DNA of 11,787 nucleotides from Bacillota bacterium. Its GTDB lineage: Bacteria; Bacillota; Clostridia; Lachnospirales; Lachnospiraceae. Positions 1-7,534 of this stretch are shown in pieces (position 1 is the first letter of the stretch; every line of letters starts with the position of its first letter). Location: positions 1 to 11,787 of the forward strand of contig JAEYRR010000176.1 in assembly GCA_023435505.1 (NCBI GenBank), read 5' to 3'. The position numbers and the translations under genes were made by a program. The notes below the pieces were generated by a model. The model made no database searches, was not told where the DNA came from, and saw nothing but the letters and a program-made list of their open reading frames with translations.

Positions 1-1180
1 GAGCATCTTTTACCTTACCTCCTAGTTCTCCTTTTGCCATAATGGATTGCAGACCTTTCTCAGAGGTATCAAAATACATCCAATTTATAAACTCTCCCAC
101 TGCTTTTTTCACTTTACAGTTTGTATTTATTAGCATAAAATAGGAAGGCTGATTAAAATTACAAGTTGGTTTGCATACCGCCCAATCTCCATCGGTATTC
201 ACTTGAGAGTTTCCTTGAATTGTATAGGTCGATAACCACCAAGGTCCAAAATAGCCCAACACCTTACTACTCTTCGTCATGTTATTATACCATTCTTCAT
301 CACTCCACTGAATGGTTCCTGCATCATACTTATTCTCCCTCATTGTTTTGGCGAAATCCAGAAAAGCTTCTCTCTTAGGATCTATATGAAGCTTACCGTC
401 CACAATCCAACCTTTATCCGCACTGCCTGCCATTGGTTGCCAAACATCATCATATCCTGATACTATGGCATATCCCTTCTGTTTTAACTCTTTCGCTGCT
501 ACAAGGAAATTGTCCCAAGAGCCACCAATCTTATCCTGAATGACAGCTGGATCCTCTGTTCCCCAGACATCCTTTGCAATAGAACGACGGTAATGAAAAA
601 CTCCTGTGCTATTCTGATAGTCAAGACCAATCAATTTACCATCCTGTCTGGTCCCGTAATCCACATTATATTGTTCAATTCCTGTCTGTTTCACTAAAGT
701 ATCTATATTAAGTCCCACATCTTCGTAGGAACTTACATAATTTCCTAAGTCACCTTGAGTAAAGTTTTTCATAGAATTATAGTCAACCATAAACAGATCC
801 GGTGCATCTGATGAATTCTGTTTAATTTTCTCAATCACATCTGCTTCTACATTCAGTTCCACAGTTGCATAAACCATACAATTGAATTCATATGGAAAGT
901 CAGGATGAAGTTCCTTGAATTTTTCAACTATTCTTTTTATGTCATCCGTACTACCAACTACTGTTATACGTTCCACACTAGGATCATTGGTCGGCCCTTT
1001 GGTTGGTTCAATTGTTGGTTCAGATGTCGTGGTACCTGTCTTTACCGGTTTGTCCGATTGGACAGTTGTATCAGATTGGCCCTCCTTCGTTACTGAAGAA
1101 CTATCTCCAGGACTACCACAACCTACAAGCATCACTGTTAACAAACTCATACATAAGATACTAACAATTATTTTTTTCAT
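1..1180 (-). CDS. ABC transporter extracellular solute-binding lipoprotein, partial (C-terminus off the left edge)
   Basis: The reading frame is open from the ATG at 1180 to the window edge, 393 codons without a stop; the C-terminal end is missing. The start is supported by GGGAGAGG six bases upstream. The N-terminus is a lipoprotein signal: MKK, a hydrophobic stretch, then LVGC with the lipidated Cys at residue 21. A Ser/Thr/Pro-rich tether follows (about residues 22-68), then a periplasmic-binding-type domain starting RITVVGSTDDIKRIVEKFKE, with motifs typical of family 1 sugar-binding proteins: APDLFMVDY, GSWDNFLVAAKELKQKGY, YFGPWWLSTY and FMLINTNCKVKKAVGEFINW. It should sit on the outer face of the membrane and deliver a ligand, probably a sugar or oligosaccharide, to an ABC permease. 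The permease genes would be expected beyond the left edge. The ligand cannot be read from the sequence. The class is fairly sure; the substrate is inference. Confidence 0.88.
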   Translation of the reverse strand, partial: MKKIIVSILCMSLLTVMLVGCGSPGDSSSVTKEGQSDTTVQSDKPVKTGTTTSEPTIEPTKGPTNDPSVERITVVGSTDDIKRIVEKFKELHPDFPYEFNCMVYATVELNVEADVIEKIKQNSSDAPDLFMVDYNSMKNFTQGDLGNYVSSYEDVGLNIDTLVKQTGIEQYNVDYGTRQDGKLIGLDYQNSTGVFHYRRSIAKDVWGTEDPAVIQDKIGGSWDNFLVAAKELKQKGYAIVSGYDDVWQPMAGSADKGWIVDGKLHIDPKREAFLDFAKTMRENKYDAGTIQWSDEEWYNNMTKSSKVLGYFGPWWLSTYTIQGNSQVNTDGDWAVCKPTCNFNQPSYFMLINTNCKVKKAVGEFINWMYFDTSEKGLQSIMAKGELGGKVKDA

Positions 1181-1270
1181 TTCTAACCTCTCCCTTTTTA
1201 CAATATAATACCTTTTTACTATACGATAACATCTAATATATAGTAATAGCTGTTAAATTGCACCAATACT

Positions 1271-1299
1271 ATTGTAACATAAGTTGTGGAAATAAAAAA
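1271..1299 (-). promoter_or_regulatory. Candidate promoter for the solute-binding protein gene
   Basis: On the minus strand an extended -10 element TG-T-TACAAT (hexamer at 1271-1276) lies 17 bases from a weak T-only -35 (1294-1299). This would give a leader of roughly 85 bases before the ATG at 1180. The leader is AT-rich and holds other possible -10 boxes such as TATAGT nearer the gene, so the exact site is uncertain. Confidence 0.35.
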
Positions 1300-1318
1300 G
1301 AATTATAGGGTAATACTG

Positions 1319-1383
1319 CCAAAAACCCCTTACCAAACATCCTCAGTTCTCTATCAATCCGAGGATGCCCGATAAGGGGTTCT
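1319..1383 (-). terminator. Intrinsic terminator after the methyltransferase gene, symmetric enough to act both ways
   Basis: A two-part stem is visible. AACCCCTTA (1324-1332) pairs with TAAGGGGTT (1373-1381), and CATCCTC (1338-1344) pairs with GAGGATG (1361-1367), separated by matching 5-base internal loops. In the minus direction the outer stem is followed directly by T residues (TAAGGGGTTTTT). It lies just past the methyltransferase stop codon at 1394 and isolates that gene from the solute-binding protein gene. In the plus direction only TTCTTTTC follows. Confidence 0.85.
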
Positions 1384-1393
1384 TTTCATTCTT

Positions 1394-2257
1394 CTATTTA
1401 CTTTCCCACCGTCCTGAAGCACCGCAAGGAAGTACTAATCCATTACCTGATACAGGAAGTCCAATTTCCTCCGCATTTACCACTCCACCAAATTTCTTAG
1501 CCACCTCTATATTAAGCATATACGCAAGAACAGCTGGTTGTAAACCTGTAGTATAGGAGTTAATCAGATAAAATAATGGTTCTTCAGATAGGATTTCTGT
1601 ACAAAGCTTTACAAATTCATGAATGGATTCTTCGATTTTCCAAATCTCACCCTTTGGACCTCTTCCGTAAGAAGGTGGATCCATAATAATGGCATCGTAT
1701 TTGTTGCCACGGCGAATTTCTCTTTGTACAAATTTGACACAATCGTCTACAATCCAACGAATTGGAGCATCCTGAAGACCGGAGCTTGCTGCATTTTCCT
1801 TCGCCCAGGTGACCATACCTTTAGAAGCATCTACATGTGTAACACTTGCTCCTGCTTTGGCTGCTGCCAAAGTGGCTCCTCCGGTATAGGCAAATAAGTT
1901 TAACACCTTGATTGGACGACCTGCTGCCTTAATCTTATTACTAAACCAGTCCCAGTTTGTGGCCTGCTCTGGGAAAAGTCCTGTATGTTTGAAGCTAAAT
2001 GGTTGTAGATTGAAGGTCAGGTCTTTGTAGTTAATCGTCCAGCTTTTGGGAAGGTCAAAGAACTCCCATTGGCCGCCTCCCTTACTGCTTCTATGATAAT
2101 GACCATTTTTCTTATTCCATGCCTTGTTTTGTTTTGGAGTATTCCAAATTACCTGAGGGTCTGGTCGAACCAAAATATAATCTCCCCAACGTTCTACCTT
2201 CTCGCCGGCAGAACAATCTATAACCTCATAATCTTTCCATCCATCTGCAATCCACAT
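1394..2257 (-). CDS. Class I SAM-dependent methyltransferase (RlmI/COG1092 group)
   Basis: This 287-residue protein has the Rossmann methyltransferase signatures of the group that includes the 23S rRNA cytosine methyltransferase RlmI. Motif I is VLNLFAYTGGAT (118-129), binding SAM; the acidic residue after strand 2 is in HVDASKGM (D143); motif IV is MDPPSYGRGPKGE (192-204). FKHTGLFPEQ (89-98) before the Rossmann fold is also typical. RlmI itself is near 400 residues with an N-terminal PUA domain. This protein lacks that domain and starts directly in the beta-rich linker region, so it is a short relative and its RNA target cannot be named. The ATG at 2257 is preceded by a modest AAGAGAGAG ribosome site. 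It has its own consensus promoter and a strong terminator and appears monocistronic, though read-through from the M1 gene upstream is possible because no terminator is seen between them. Confidence 0.88.
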   Translation of the reverse strand: MWIADGWKDYEVIDCSAGEKVERWGDYILVRPDPQVIWNTPKQNKAWNKKNGHYHRSSKGGGQWEFFDLPKSWTINYKDLTFNLQPFSFKHTGLFPEQATNWDWFSNKIKAAGRPIKVLNLFAYTGGATLAAAKAGASVTHVDASKGMVTWAKENAASSGLQDAPIRWIVDDCVKFVQREIRRGNKYDAIIMDPPSYGRGPKGEIWKIEESIHEFVKLCTEILSEEPLFYLINSYTTGLQPAVLAYMLNIEVAKKFGGVVNAEEIGLPVSGNGLVLPCGASGRWESK

Positions 2258-2281
2258 AGTACTCTCTCTTTCTATCTAGTG

Positions 2282-2301
2282 CAGGTAAGCTTAGTTACCT
2301 G
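2282..2301. repeat. Perfect 7-base inverted repeat in the methyltransferase leader
   Basis: CAGGTAA (2282-2288) and TTACCTG (2295-2301) are exact reverse complements around a 6-base centre. The element lies in the predicted 5' leader of the methyltransferase mRNA, between the likely transcription start near 2332 and the ATG at 2257. It has no T run on either side, so it is not a standard terminator. It could be an operator or a leader hairpin; no partner is identifiable. Confidence 0.5.
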
Positions 2302-2338
2302 ACTCATTTCTTCTTTCATACTAAATCTCAATATGTTC

Positions 2339-2366
2339 ATTATAGCTAGGCTGAAGGTTTTGTCAA
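2339..2366 (-). promoter_or_regulatory. Consensus sigma-A promoter for the methyltransferase gene
   Basis: The minus strand carries TTGACA (2361-2366), a 16-base spacer and TATAAT (2339-2344), both hexamers matching the consensus exactly. The -35 box overlaps the TGA stop codon of the upstream M1 peptidase gene. Transcription would begin near 2332, giving a leader of about 75 bases. Confidence 0.8.
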
Positions 2367-3847
2367 GGTAATGACAGCGTACTCTCCCTCAAATACAGGT
2401 TGAATAATTCTTTAAAATCTCCCTTACTGTTCCAGAACTCCTGAAAGCTTTCCGCCGTTACAAATCGGTATGCAAAATGAGATACATACTCTTTCATGGC
2501 CATAAGAAAGGATTCCTTTCCCATCCTCTCCTGCATCTGATAAAGAAGACTGCCACCTTTATCATAGAGCTTCCCATAATTACCAGCCCTTTCGTTATTC
2601 CAGTAATAGAGAGACTGCATAAGGTCTGTCTCATCAGTCTTTGCCTTCTCATGCTCCGCTTTCATTCTTGCGTCTGTAGCCCACCAATTATCTAGTTTCT
2701 CTTCCTCTTTATACTCATTCCAGTAAAGGTATTCTGCGTAGCGGCAAATACCCTCATCTAACCACGGACTTGTAATCTGATCATTACCAACTATGCCATA
2801 AAACCACTGATGTGCAACCTCATGGCAGGTGGTATTACTTATTACTTTCCCATAGGCCTGTTTCATATCCTCGACTGTTTTATAGATTCCCAGATTTCCC
2901 AACTCCTCAATTGGACGTCCCTGAGACACCATGATAAGAGTAGGATATTCCATGCCGCTTGTACCATTGGAAAACCAGTTTAACACAATGCTTAACGTGT
3001 CATAAGGATATTCCCCAAATGTCTGATTGAATAGCCTAAGTGATTTTTTCGCCACTACCATAGCCCTTTCGGCTGTTTCTCTCATATTGCTAGTATAAAA
3101 CACCTTGAGTTCCATCCCATCGTATTGCTCTGTTAGTGTTTCAAATGAAGTACTCGCACAAAATGCAAAATCTCGCACATTTTCTGCATGAAAGGTACCT
3201 GTTCCGTCATCTTTACCAGTTGCTGCAACCTTATATCCCTTGGGAACGTGTATGGTTACATCATAATTGGAAATATCGGTATAGTATGCATCACCAATGT
3301 CTACATAGGGCTTAATGCTCCACCCTTCCTCCTCATATACAGCAGGTGTGACAATAAAGTTACCCAAATTATATATCTCATTTTTGTAACCAAAAGGATT
3401 GCCTAAATTCGGAATATTAACCTGATATTCCATCTGTATCTTCAGTGTTTCCAAGGCTGCAAGTGTAGTTGGAAGATCCACCTTATATACGGTACCTTTG
3501 ACCTTTTTAATCTGACAAACCTGGTTTTTAATGATAATATCCTGCATTGTGATTCCGCCTTGCTTCTTCCTAAATGCCTCTGGAATTAGATTAAAATATA
3601 TCTCCTGCAACCCTTTTCCAGTATTGTTACAATACTCTATTGTCTGCTTCACAAAGAGTTTATTGGCACTGTCATCCAAGGTCACATCCAGGATAAATTG
3701 ATTGAGGGGTATTCCTGTCGTATTTATGATTGGGCCTTCCTTTGTCAAGCTGTGGGCAGATGGCTGAAATGTTATAGACTTATCTAAACAGCAGGCTACT
3801 ACTATCAAAAGTAACACTGTCAACACTATATTTACTATTTTCTTCAT
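2363..3847 (-). CDS. M1-family (gluzincin) zinc metallopeptidase, lipoprotein; downstream copy of a tandem pair
   Basis: 494 residues. The N-terminus is a lipoprotein signal ending LIVVAC with Cys 19 as the lipidation site, so the enzyme should be tethered outside the cell. The zinc site is complete: HEVAH at 342-346 and the third ligand E365 exactly 18 residues later (WLDEG), the HExxH-x18-E spacing of family M1. Upstream, SGMEYP (297-302) stands where GAMEN lies in classical aminopeptidases; the Glu that contacts the substrate amino group is kept and Asn is replaced by Tyr. YDKGGSLLYQM (from Y428) supplies the conserved catalytic-domain Tyr. The ATG at 3847 has GAGGGGG six to seven bases upstream. 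It is a paralogue of the gene at 3977-5578, with 41 of 53 residues identical across residues 159-211. Aminopeptidase activity is likely from the family, but the substrate is unknown. It lacks the long Pro/Thr/Ser tether of its neighbour. Confidence 0.9.
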   Translation of the reverse strand: MKKIVNIVLTVLLLIVVACCLDKSITFQPSAHSLTKEGPIINTTGIPLNQFILDVTLDDSANKLFVKQTIEYCNNTGKGLQEIYFNLIPEAFRKKQGGITMQDIIIKNQVCQIKKVKGTVYKVDLPTTLAALETLKIQMEYQVNIPNLGNPFGYKNEIYNLGNFIVTPAVYEEEGWSIKPYVDIGDAYYTDISNYDVTIHVPKGYKVAATGKDDGTGTFHAENVRDFAFCASTSFETLTEQYDGMELKVFYTSNMRETAERAMVVAKKSLRLFNQTFGEYPYDTLSIVLNWFSNGTSGMEYPTLIMVSQGRPIEELGNLGIYKTVEDMKQAYGKVISNTTCHEVAHQWFYGIVGNDQITSPWLDEGICRYAEYLYWNEYKEEEKLDNWWATDARMKAEHEKAKTDETDLMQSLYYWNNERAGNYGKLYDKGGSLLYQMQERMGKESFLMAMKEYVSHFAYRFVTAESFQEFWNSKGDFKELFNLYLRESTLSLP

Positions 3848-3881
3848 CCGCTACCCCCTCATAAATATACTATCTTTCTAC

Positions 3882-3910
3882 ATTATGCACCAATATTCTA
3901 TGAGTGTCCA
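3882..3910 (-). promoter_or_regulatory. Promoter for the downstream M1 peptidase gene
   Basis: The minus strand has TGGACA (3905-3910), a 17-base spacer and CATAAT (3882-3887), each one base from consensus. It lies between the terminator of the upstream paralogue and the ATG at 3847, predicting a short leader of about 28 bases that contains the GAGGGGG ribosome site. The two paralogues therefore have separate transcription signals. Confidence 0.7.
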
Positions 3911-3919
3911 TATTGAGAT

Positions 3920-3959
3920 AAAAAAGAGTACCCTAGGTTCCTACAAACCTAAGATACTC
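3920..3959 (-). terminator. Intrinsic terminator after the upstream M1 peptidase gene
   Basis: GAGTA plus TAGGTT on the left (3926-3939) pairs with AACCTA plus TACTC on the right (3946-3959). In the minus-strand RNA this is a continuous 14-pair stem with two G-U wobbles and a 6-base loop, followed immediately by six T residues (3920-3925). It starts 17 bases past the stop codon at 3977. Confidence 0.9.
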
Positions 3960-3976
3960 CCAGAATAAAGATTTTC

Positions 3977-5578
3977 TTATTTCTTTTTATTAAAATATAT
4001 CTCAAATAACTCTTTGAAGTCTCCCTTACTACCCCAGAACTCTTTAAAACTATCGGTAGTAACAAATCCATAGGCAAACTTACTCACATATTCCCTTGCT
4101 GCTTCTTTAAATGCTTCTTCTCCCATCTTCTGCTCCATCTGATAGAGAAGAGACGCACCTTTACCGTAGATTAGTGAATAGCTCATAGAACCTTCCTTCA
4201 TCCACTCAGCCAGAGACATATCAAAATATGTATTATCCTCAAAACTGTCACTGTCACTTTCTTGTGCTCTTATAATAAAATCATGCTCGCCTTCTAGGAT
4301 ATTTTTTTGAAAATACCCATAATTGTCTGTGACATCTGGTGGATACTCCTTCTCATAAATGTATTCACAGAAACTTGCAAATCCTTCATCCAACCATGGT
4401 TCTGTATTCTGGTCATTGCCTACGATACCATAAAACCACTGATGGGCTATCTCATGGCAGGTTGTGTTATCAATACTCCTCACATTGCTTTGAAGCTCAT
4501 CCTTGTCGTTAGTATCAACACCCCACTCTTCCAAGTTTTCAACAAGAGTAGATGGTGCTATCATCACAAGAGTCGGATACTCCATTCCACTAACACCACC
4601 TGTAAGGCCATTCATAACCAGGCTTAGTGTATCATAAGGATACTTACCAAAGGTGTCACCGTAAATCTTCAGTGAGTTTTTGGCTACTCCCATTACTCTT
4701 TGAGCTGTCTTCTTGATACCATCCCCGTAGTAGACAGTGACTTTCACTCCATCAGTCTCTTCCTCTAGTATCTCATAGGAATTGGAGGCACAAAAAGCAA
4801 AATCTCTTACATTGGCGACATGATAGTTACCATTTCCATCGCTACTACCTGAGGCTGCAACAGTATATCCCTCTGGTACCTTTATGGTCACATCATAATT
4901 GGCAATATCGGTATAGAAGGCATCACCCAGATCCACATATGGTTCCACACTCCATCCATCTTCATCATATACGGCTGGGGTTACAATGAAATTCCCTAGG
5001 TTAAACACCTTTTCTTGATAGCCAAAACGGTTCTGAATATTAGGAATATTGACCTCATAATCCATATTTATCTTCATCATTTCTCCTACAGCAAGAGTAG
5101 ATGGAAGCTTCACCTTATATACAGTCTCCTTCACCTTCTTTAACTTGCAGCTCTTATCTGTAATAGAGAGCTTGCTCATATGTATACCGCCGCCATCCTT
5201 CTTGAAGGCATCAGGGAACAGATTAAAATATATCTCCTTTAATTCTTTTCCGGTATTGTTGTAATAGTCAATACTCTGTTTTACCACAAGCTTATGCTTG
5301 TTGGCATTAAGCGTCACATTAAGTTTAAAGTTATTCAGCGGCTTATCTGAATTGTTTACAAGAGGCATAGCACTTGGACTGGCTGTTGGTGTTGGTACGA
5401 CTGTCGGTTCTACACTTGGCTTAGCCGTTGATGGTAAAGCTGATGGTGTGACTGTAGCAGCTATACTGGCTGATGGTGATTCTTTAATAGTTGATTCTGG
5501 CGTTGCGGACTTACTTGAACAAGCAACCGCACATACTATAAGTAGTGCAGAAAGTATGGTACATTGTATTTTTCTCAT
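3977..5578 (-). CDS. M1-family (gluzincin) zinc metallopeptidase, lipoprotein with Ser/Thr/Pro tether; upstream copy of the tandem pair
   Basis: 533 residues. The signal peptide ends IVCAVAC with the lipidated Cys at 20. Residues 21-75 form a low-complexity Ser/Thr/Pro/Ala tether (repeated PS, PT and TP pairs) that would hold the enzyme away from the membrane. The catalytic domain has HEIAH at 375-379 and E398 in WLDEG, keeping the M1 HExxH-x18-E spacing, with SGMEYP at 330-335 in place of GAMEN and YGKGASLLYQM from Y471. The ATG at 5578 follows AAAGGAG with a spacer of about eight bases, a strong ribosome site. It is paralogous to the gene at 2363-3847. The main differences are the tether and about ten extra residues between the third zinc ligand and the catalytic-domain Tyr. 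It is followed by a strong terminator. The substrate is unknown; peptide scavenging at the cell surface is a reasonable guess. Confidence 0.9.
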   Translation of the reverse strand: MRKIQCTILSALLIVCAVACSSKSATPESTIKESPSASIAATVTPSALPSTAKPSVEPTVVPTPTASPSAMPLVNNSDKPLNNFKLNVTLNANKHKLVVKQSIDYYNNTGKELKEIYFNLFPDAFKKDGGGIHMSKLSITDKSCKLKKVKETVYKVKLPSTLAVGEMMKINMDYEVNIPNIQNRFGYQEKVFNLGNFIVTPAVYDEDGWSVEPYVDLGDAFYTDIANYDVTIKVPEGYTVAASGSSDGNGNYHVANVRDFAFCASNSYEILEEETDGVKVTVYYGDGIKKTAQRVMGVAKNSLKIYGDTFGKYPYDTLSLVMNGLTGGVSGMEYPTLVMIAPSTLVENLEEWGVDTNDKDELQSNVRSIDNTTCHEIAHQWFYGIVGNDQNTEPWLDEGFASFCEYIYEKEYPPDVTDNYGYFQKNILEGEHDFIIRAQESDSDSFEDNTYFDMSLAEWMKEGSMSYSLIYGKGASLLYQMEQKMGEEAFKEAAREYVSKFAYGFVTTDSFKEFWGSKGDFKELFEIYFNKKK

Positions 5579-5600
5579 AAGACTCTCCTTTAATGCTACA

Positions 5601-5613
5601 CAGCAAATTGCTG
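5601..5613. repeat. Short palindrome upstream of the tethered M1 gene
   Basis: CAGCAA-A-TTGCTG is a perfect palindrome with 6-base arms around one base. It sits 23 bases upstream of the ATG at 5578 and just downstream of a possible -10 box (TATACT on the minus strand, about 5625-5630), a position where a repressor would block transcription. The operator role is inference, and the -35 for that promoter is poor. Confidence 0.4.
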
Positions 5614-5683
5614 CTTTTGTTAAAGTATAATCGACCTATGTATCTAATTTGTAACATAAATCTTCCTTTTTCCACCAGATTAC

Positions 5684-5724
5684 AAAAAGGCTCCATTCCT
5701 CTAACTAACGGAATGGAGCCTTTT
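5684..5724. terminator. Bidirectional intrinsic terminator after the phosphohexomutase gene
   Basis: AAAAGGCTCCATTCC (5685-5699) and GGAATGGAGCCTTTT (5710-5724) form a perfect 15-pair stem with a 10-base loop. In the minus direction it ends in five T residues and lies 12 bases past the stop codon at 5737. The plus strand also ends in TTTT, so it could work from either side. Confidence 0.92.
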
Positions 5725-5736
5725 CTCCTAACTTAT

Positions 5737-7449
5737 TTATACATTAAATACTTCATCGTCTCTAAGTGCCTTTAACTTAGCATCTGCATCTTCCATACTG
5801 GAGCCCTTTACACCAAAGTAGAACTTAATCTTAGGCTCAGTTCCAGAAGGACGAACTGCACACCATGCATCGTCTGTTAAATCAAAATACAATACATCAG
5901 AATTAGGAAGCCCTGTAGAAGTTACTTCCTTCGTCTTCATATCTGTAATGGTATCAGCCTTATAATCTCTGAATTTAAGAACTTCAAAGCCACCCATCTG
6001 AGTAGGTATGTTCTCACGATAGCTTGCCATGATTTCTTTAATCTTCTCCATACCAGTAATTCCTTTTAAGGTTACAGCTTTCAGATCTTCTTTGAAGTAC
6101 CCATACGTCTTATATAGGTTCTGAAGCTGGTCATATAAGGTGATTCCCTGGGATTTGTAGTAAGCTGCTGCCTCACAGAAGGCCATAACAGCAACTACTG
6201 CATCTTTATCTCTTGCATGGGTACCAATAAGGCAGCCGTAGCTTTCTTCATAGCCGAAGACATATTCATTTTCATGGGTCTCTTCAAATAATTTGATCTT
6301 CTCCCCAATGAATTTAAAGCCGGTTAATACTTCGATTAATCTGGCATTGTACTTCTTCGCAATCTGGTCTGTGATATTGCCAGTTACAATAGTCTTAATT
6401 AAAGCACTGTTGGCTGGAAGGATTCCATGCGCCTTTTTCTGATCGAATTCATATTCTGCAATCATCGCGCCTGACATATTACCAGTTAAAAGAACAAATT
6501 CTCCCTTATCATCACGGATGCATACCCCAAGACGGTCAGCATCAGGGTCAGTTGCTAAAATCACATCTGCTCCCACTTCATCTGCCAGCTTTTTCGCTAA
6601 GGCAAATACCTTAGGATCTTCTGGATTAGGATAGGAAACCGTTGGGAAGTTACCATTAGGAAGCTCTTGTTCCTCTACCACATAGACATGTTCAAAACCG
6701 ATTTCCTTAAGAATACGTCTAACTGGAAGATTACCAGTTCCATGTAATGGAGTATACACTATCTTAAGCTCTTTGCCGGCTTCAGAAATCGGATTGATTA
6801 CTAATTTCTTCAGTTCTTCAATATAACTATCATCAAGGTCACTACCTATTACGTGATATAAACCTGCTTCAATAGCTTTCTCTTTCTCCATCGTCTTAAT
6901 AGAAGTAAAATCTTCAATGGCATTTACTTCTCCAATTATTTCTTCGTCCTTAGGAGCAGTAACCTGAGCACCATCCTCCCAATATACCTTATAACCATTA
7001 TATTCCGGTGGATTATGGCTGGCTGTTACAACGATACCAGCGATACAACCCAATTTACGTACCGTATAGGAAAGTACGGGTGTTGGGCGAAGGGAATCAT
7101 AGATATACGCTTTAATTCCATTTGCACATAAGCAGAGAGCAGCAGCTGTAGCAAATTCAATTGACATATTTCTGGAGTCATAGGCAATGGCAACGCCCTT
7201 GTCCTGTCCTCCCTGTTTGATGATGTACTTGGCAAGGCCCTGAGTAGCCTTTCCCACTGTGTATATGTTCATACGGTTAGTACCGGCACCTACAATACCA
7301 CGTAGACCACCTGTACCAAACTCTAAATCTTTAAAGAAACGGTCTTTAATCTCCGCATCATTATCTGCAATTGCTTTTAATTCGTTACGGGTTTCTTCAT
7401 CAAAATACTCATCAGATACCCATAGCTTATATTTTTCCATATAATCCAT
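5737..7449 (-). CDS. pgcA: Alpha-D-phosphohexomutase (phosphoglucomutase/phosphomannomutase, PgcA type)
   Basis: 570 residues, the usual length for the PgcA-type enzymes of Firmicutes. All four active-site loops are visible: the phosphoserine loop TASHNPP (142-148, Ser144), the magnesium loop DPDADR (301-306), the sugar-binding loop GYEESYG (399-405) and the phosphate-binding loop RPSGTEPK (533-540). The N-terminal block DLEFGTGGLRG is also typical. The enzyme interconverts hexose 1-phosphate and hexose 6-phosphate in the cytoplasm, mainly glucose and possibly mannose; the sequence alone does not settle which. The ATG at 7449 has AAAGAGG with a rather long 10-base spacer. The next in-frame ATG, three codons later, would be even farther from it. 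A promoter overlapping the end of the upstream GH130 gene serves it, and no terminator separates the two, so it may also be read from GH130 transcripts. The symbol is assigned by resemblance to Bacillus PgcA. Confidence 0.92.
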   Translation of the reverse strand: MDYMEKYKLWVSDEYFDEETRNELKAIADNDAEIKDRFFKDLEFGTGGLRGIVGAGTNRMNIYTVGKATQGLAKYIIKQGGQDKGVAIAYDSRNMSIEFATAAALCLCANGIKAYIYDSLRPTPVLSYTVRKLGCIAGIVVTASHNPPEYNGYKVYWEDGAQVTAPKDEEIIGEVNAIEDFTSIKTMEKEKAIEAGLYHVIGSDLDDSYIEELKKLVINPISEAGKELKIVYTPLHGTGNLPVRRILKEIGFEHVYVVEEQELPNGNFPTVSYPNPEDPKVFALAKKLADEVGADVILATDPDADRLGVCIRDDKGEFVLLTGNMSGAMIAEYEFDQKKAHGILPANSALIKTIVTGNITDQIAKKYNARLIEVLTGFKFIGEKIKLFEETHENEYVFGYEESYGCLIGTHARDKDAVVAVMAFCEAAAYYKSQGITLYDQLQNLYKTYGYFKEDLKAVTLKGITGMEKIKEIMASYRENIPTQMGGFEVLKFRDYKADTITDMKTKEVTSTGLPNSDVLYFDLTDDAWCAVRPSGTEPKIKFYFGVKGSSMEDADAKLKALRDDEVFNV

Positions 7450-7505
7450 TTAATATATACCTCTTTCTGTTATAATGCTAGTCTACTCTCAAATCTTATG
7501 TTCCA

Positions 7506-7534
7506 ATTATATATGCTTTTTTCTTATAATTCAA
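7506..7534 (-). promoter_or_regulatory. Promoter for the phosphohexomutase gene
   Basis: The minus strand has TTGAAT (7529-7534), a 17-base spacer and TATAAT (7506-7511). The -10 is a perfect match and the -35 matches four of six. The -35 lies within the last codons of the GH130 gene (stop at 7524). The leader would be about 50 bases. Confidence 0.65.

Noticed and set aside
4307..4627. 106-codon plus-strand frame opposite the tethered M1 gene.
   Set aside because: It lies opposite the conserved zinc-site coding sequence; no ribosome site and no family features.
5511..5696. 61-codon minus-strand frame overlapping the start of the tethered M1 gene.
   Set aside because: It overlaps the lipoprotein signal region in another frame, runs through the 5684-5724 terminator arm, and has no ribosome site or recognisable motif.
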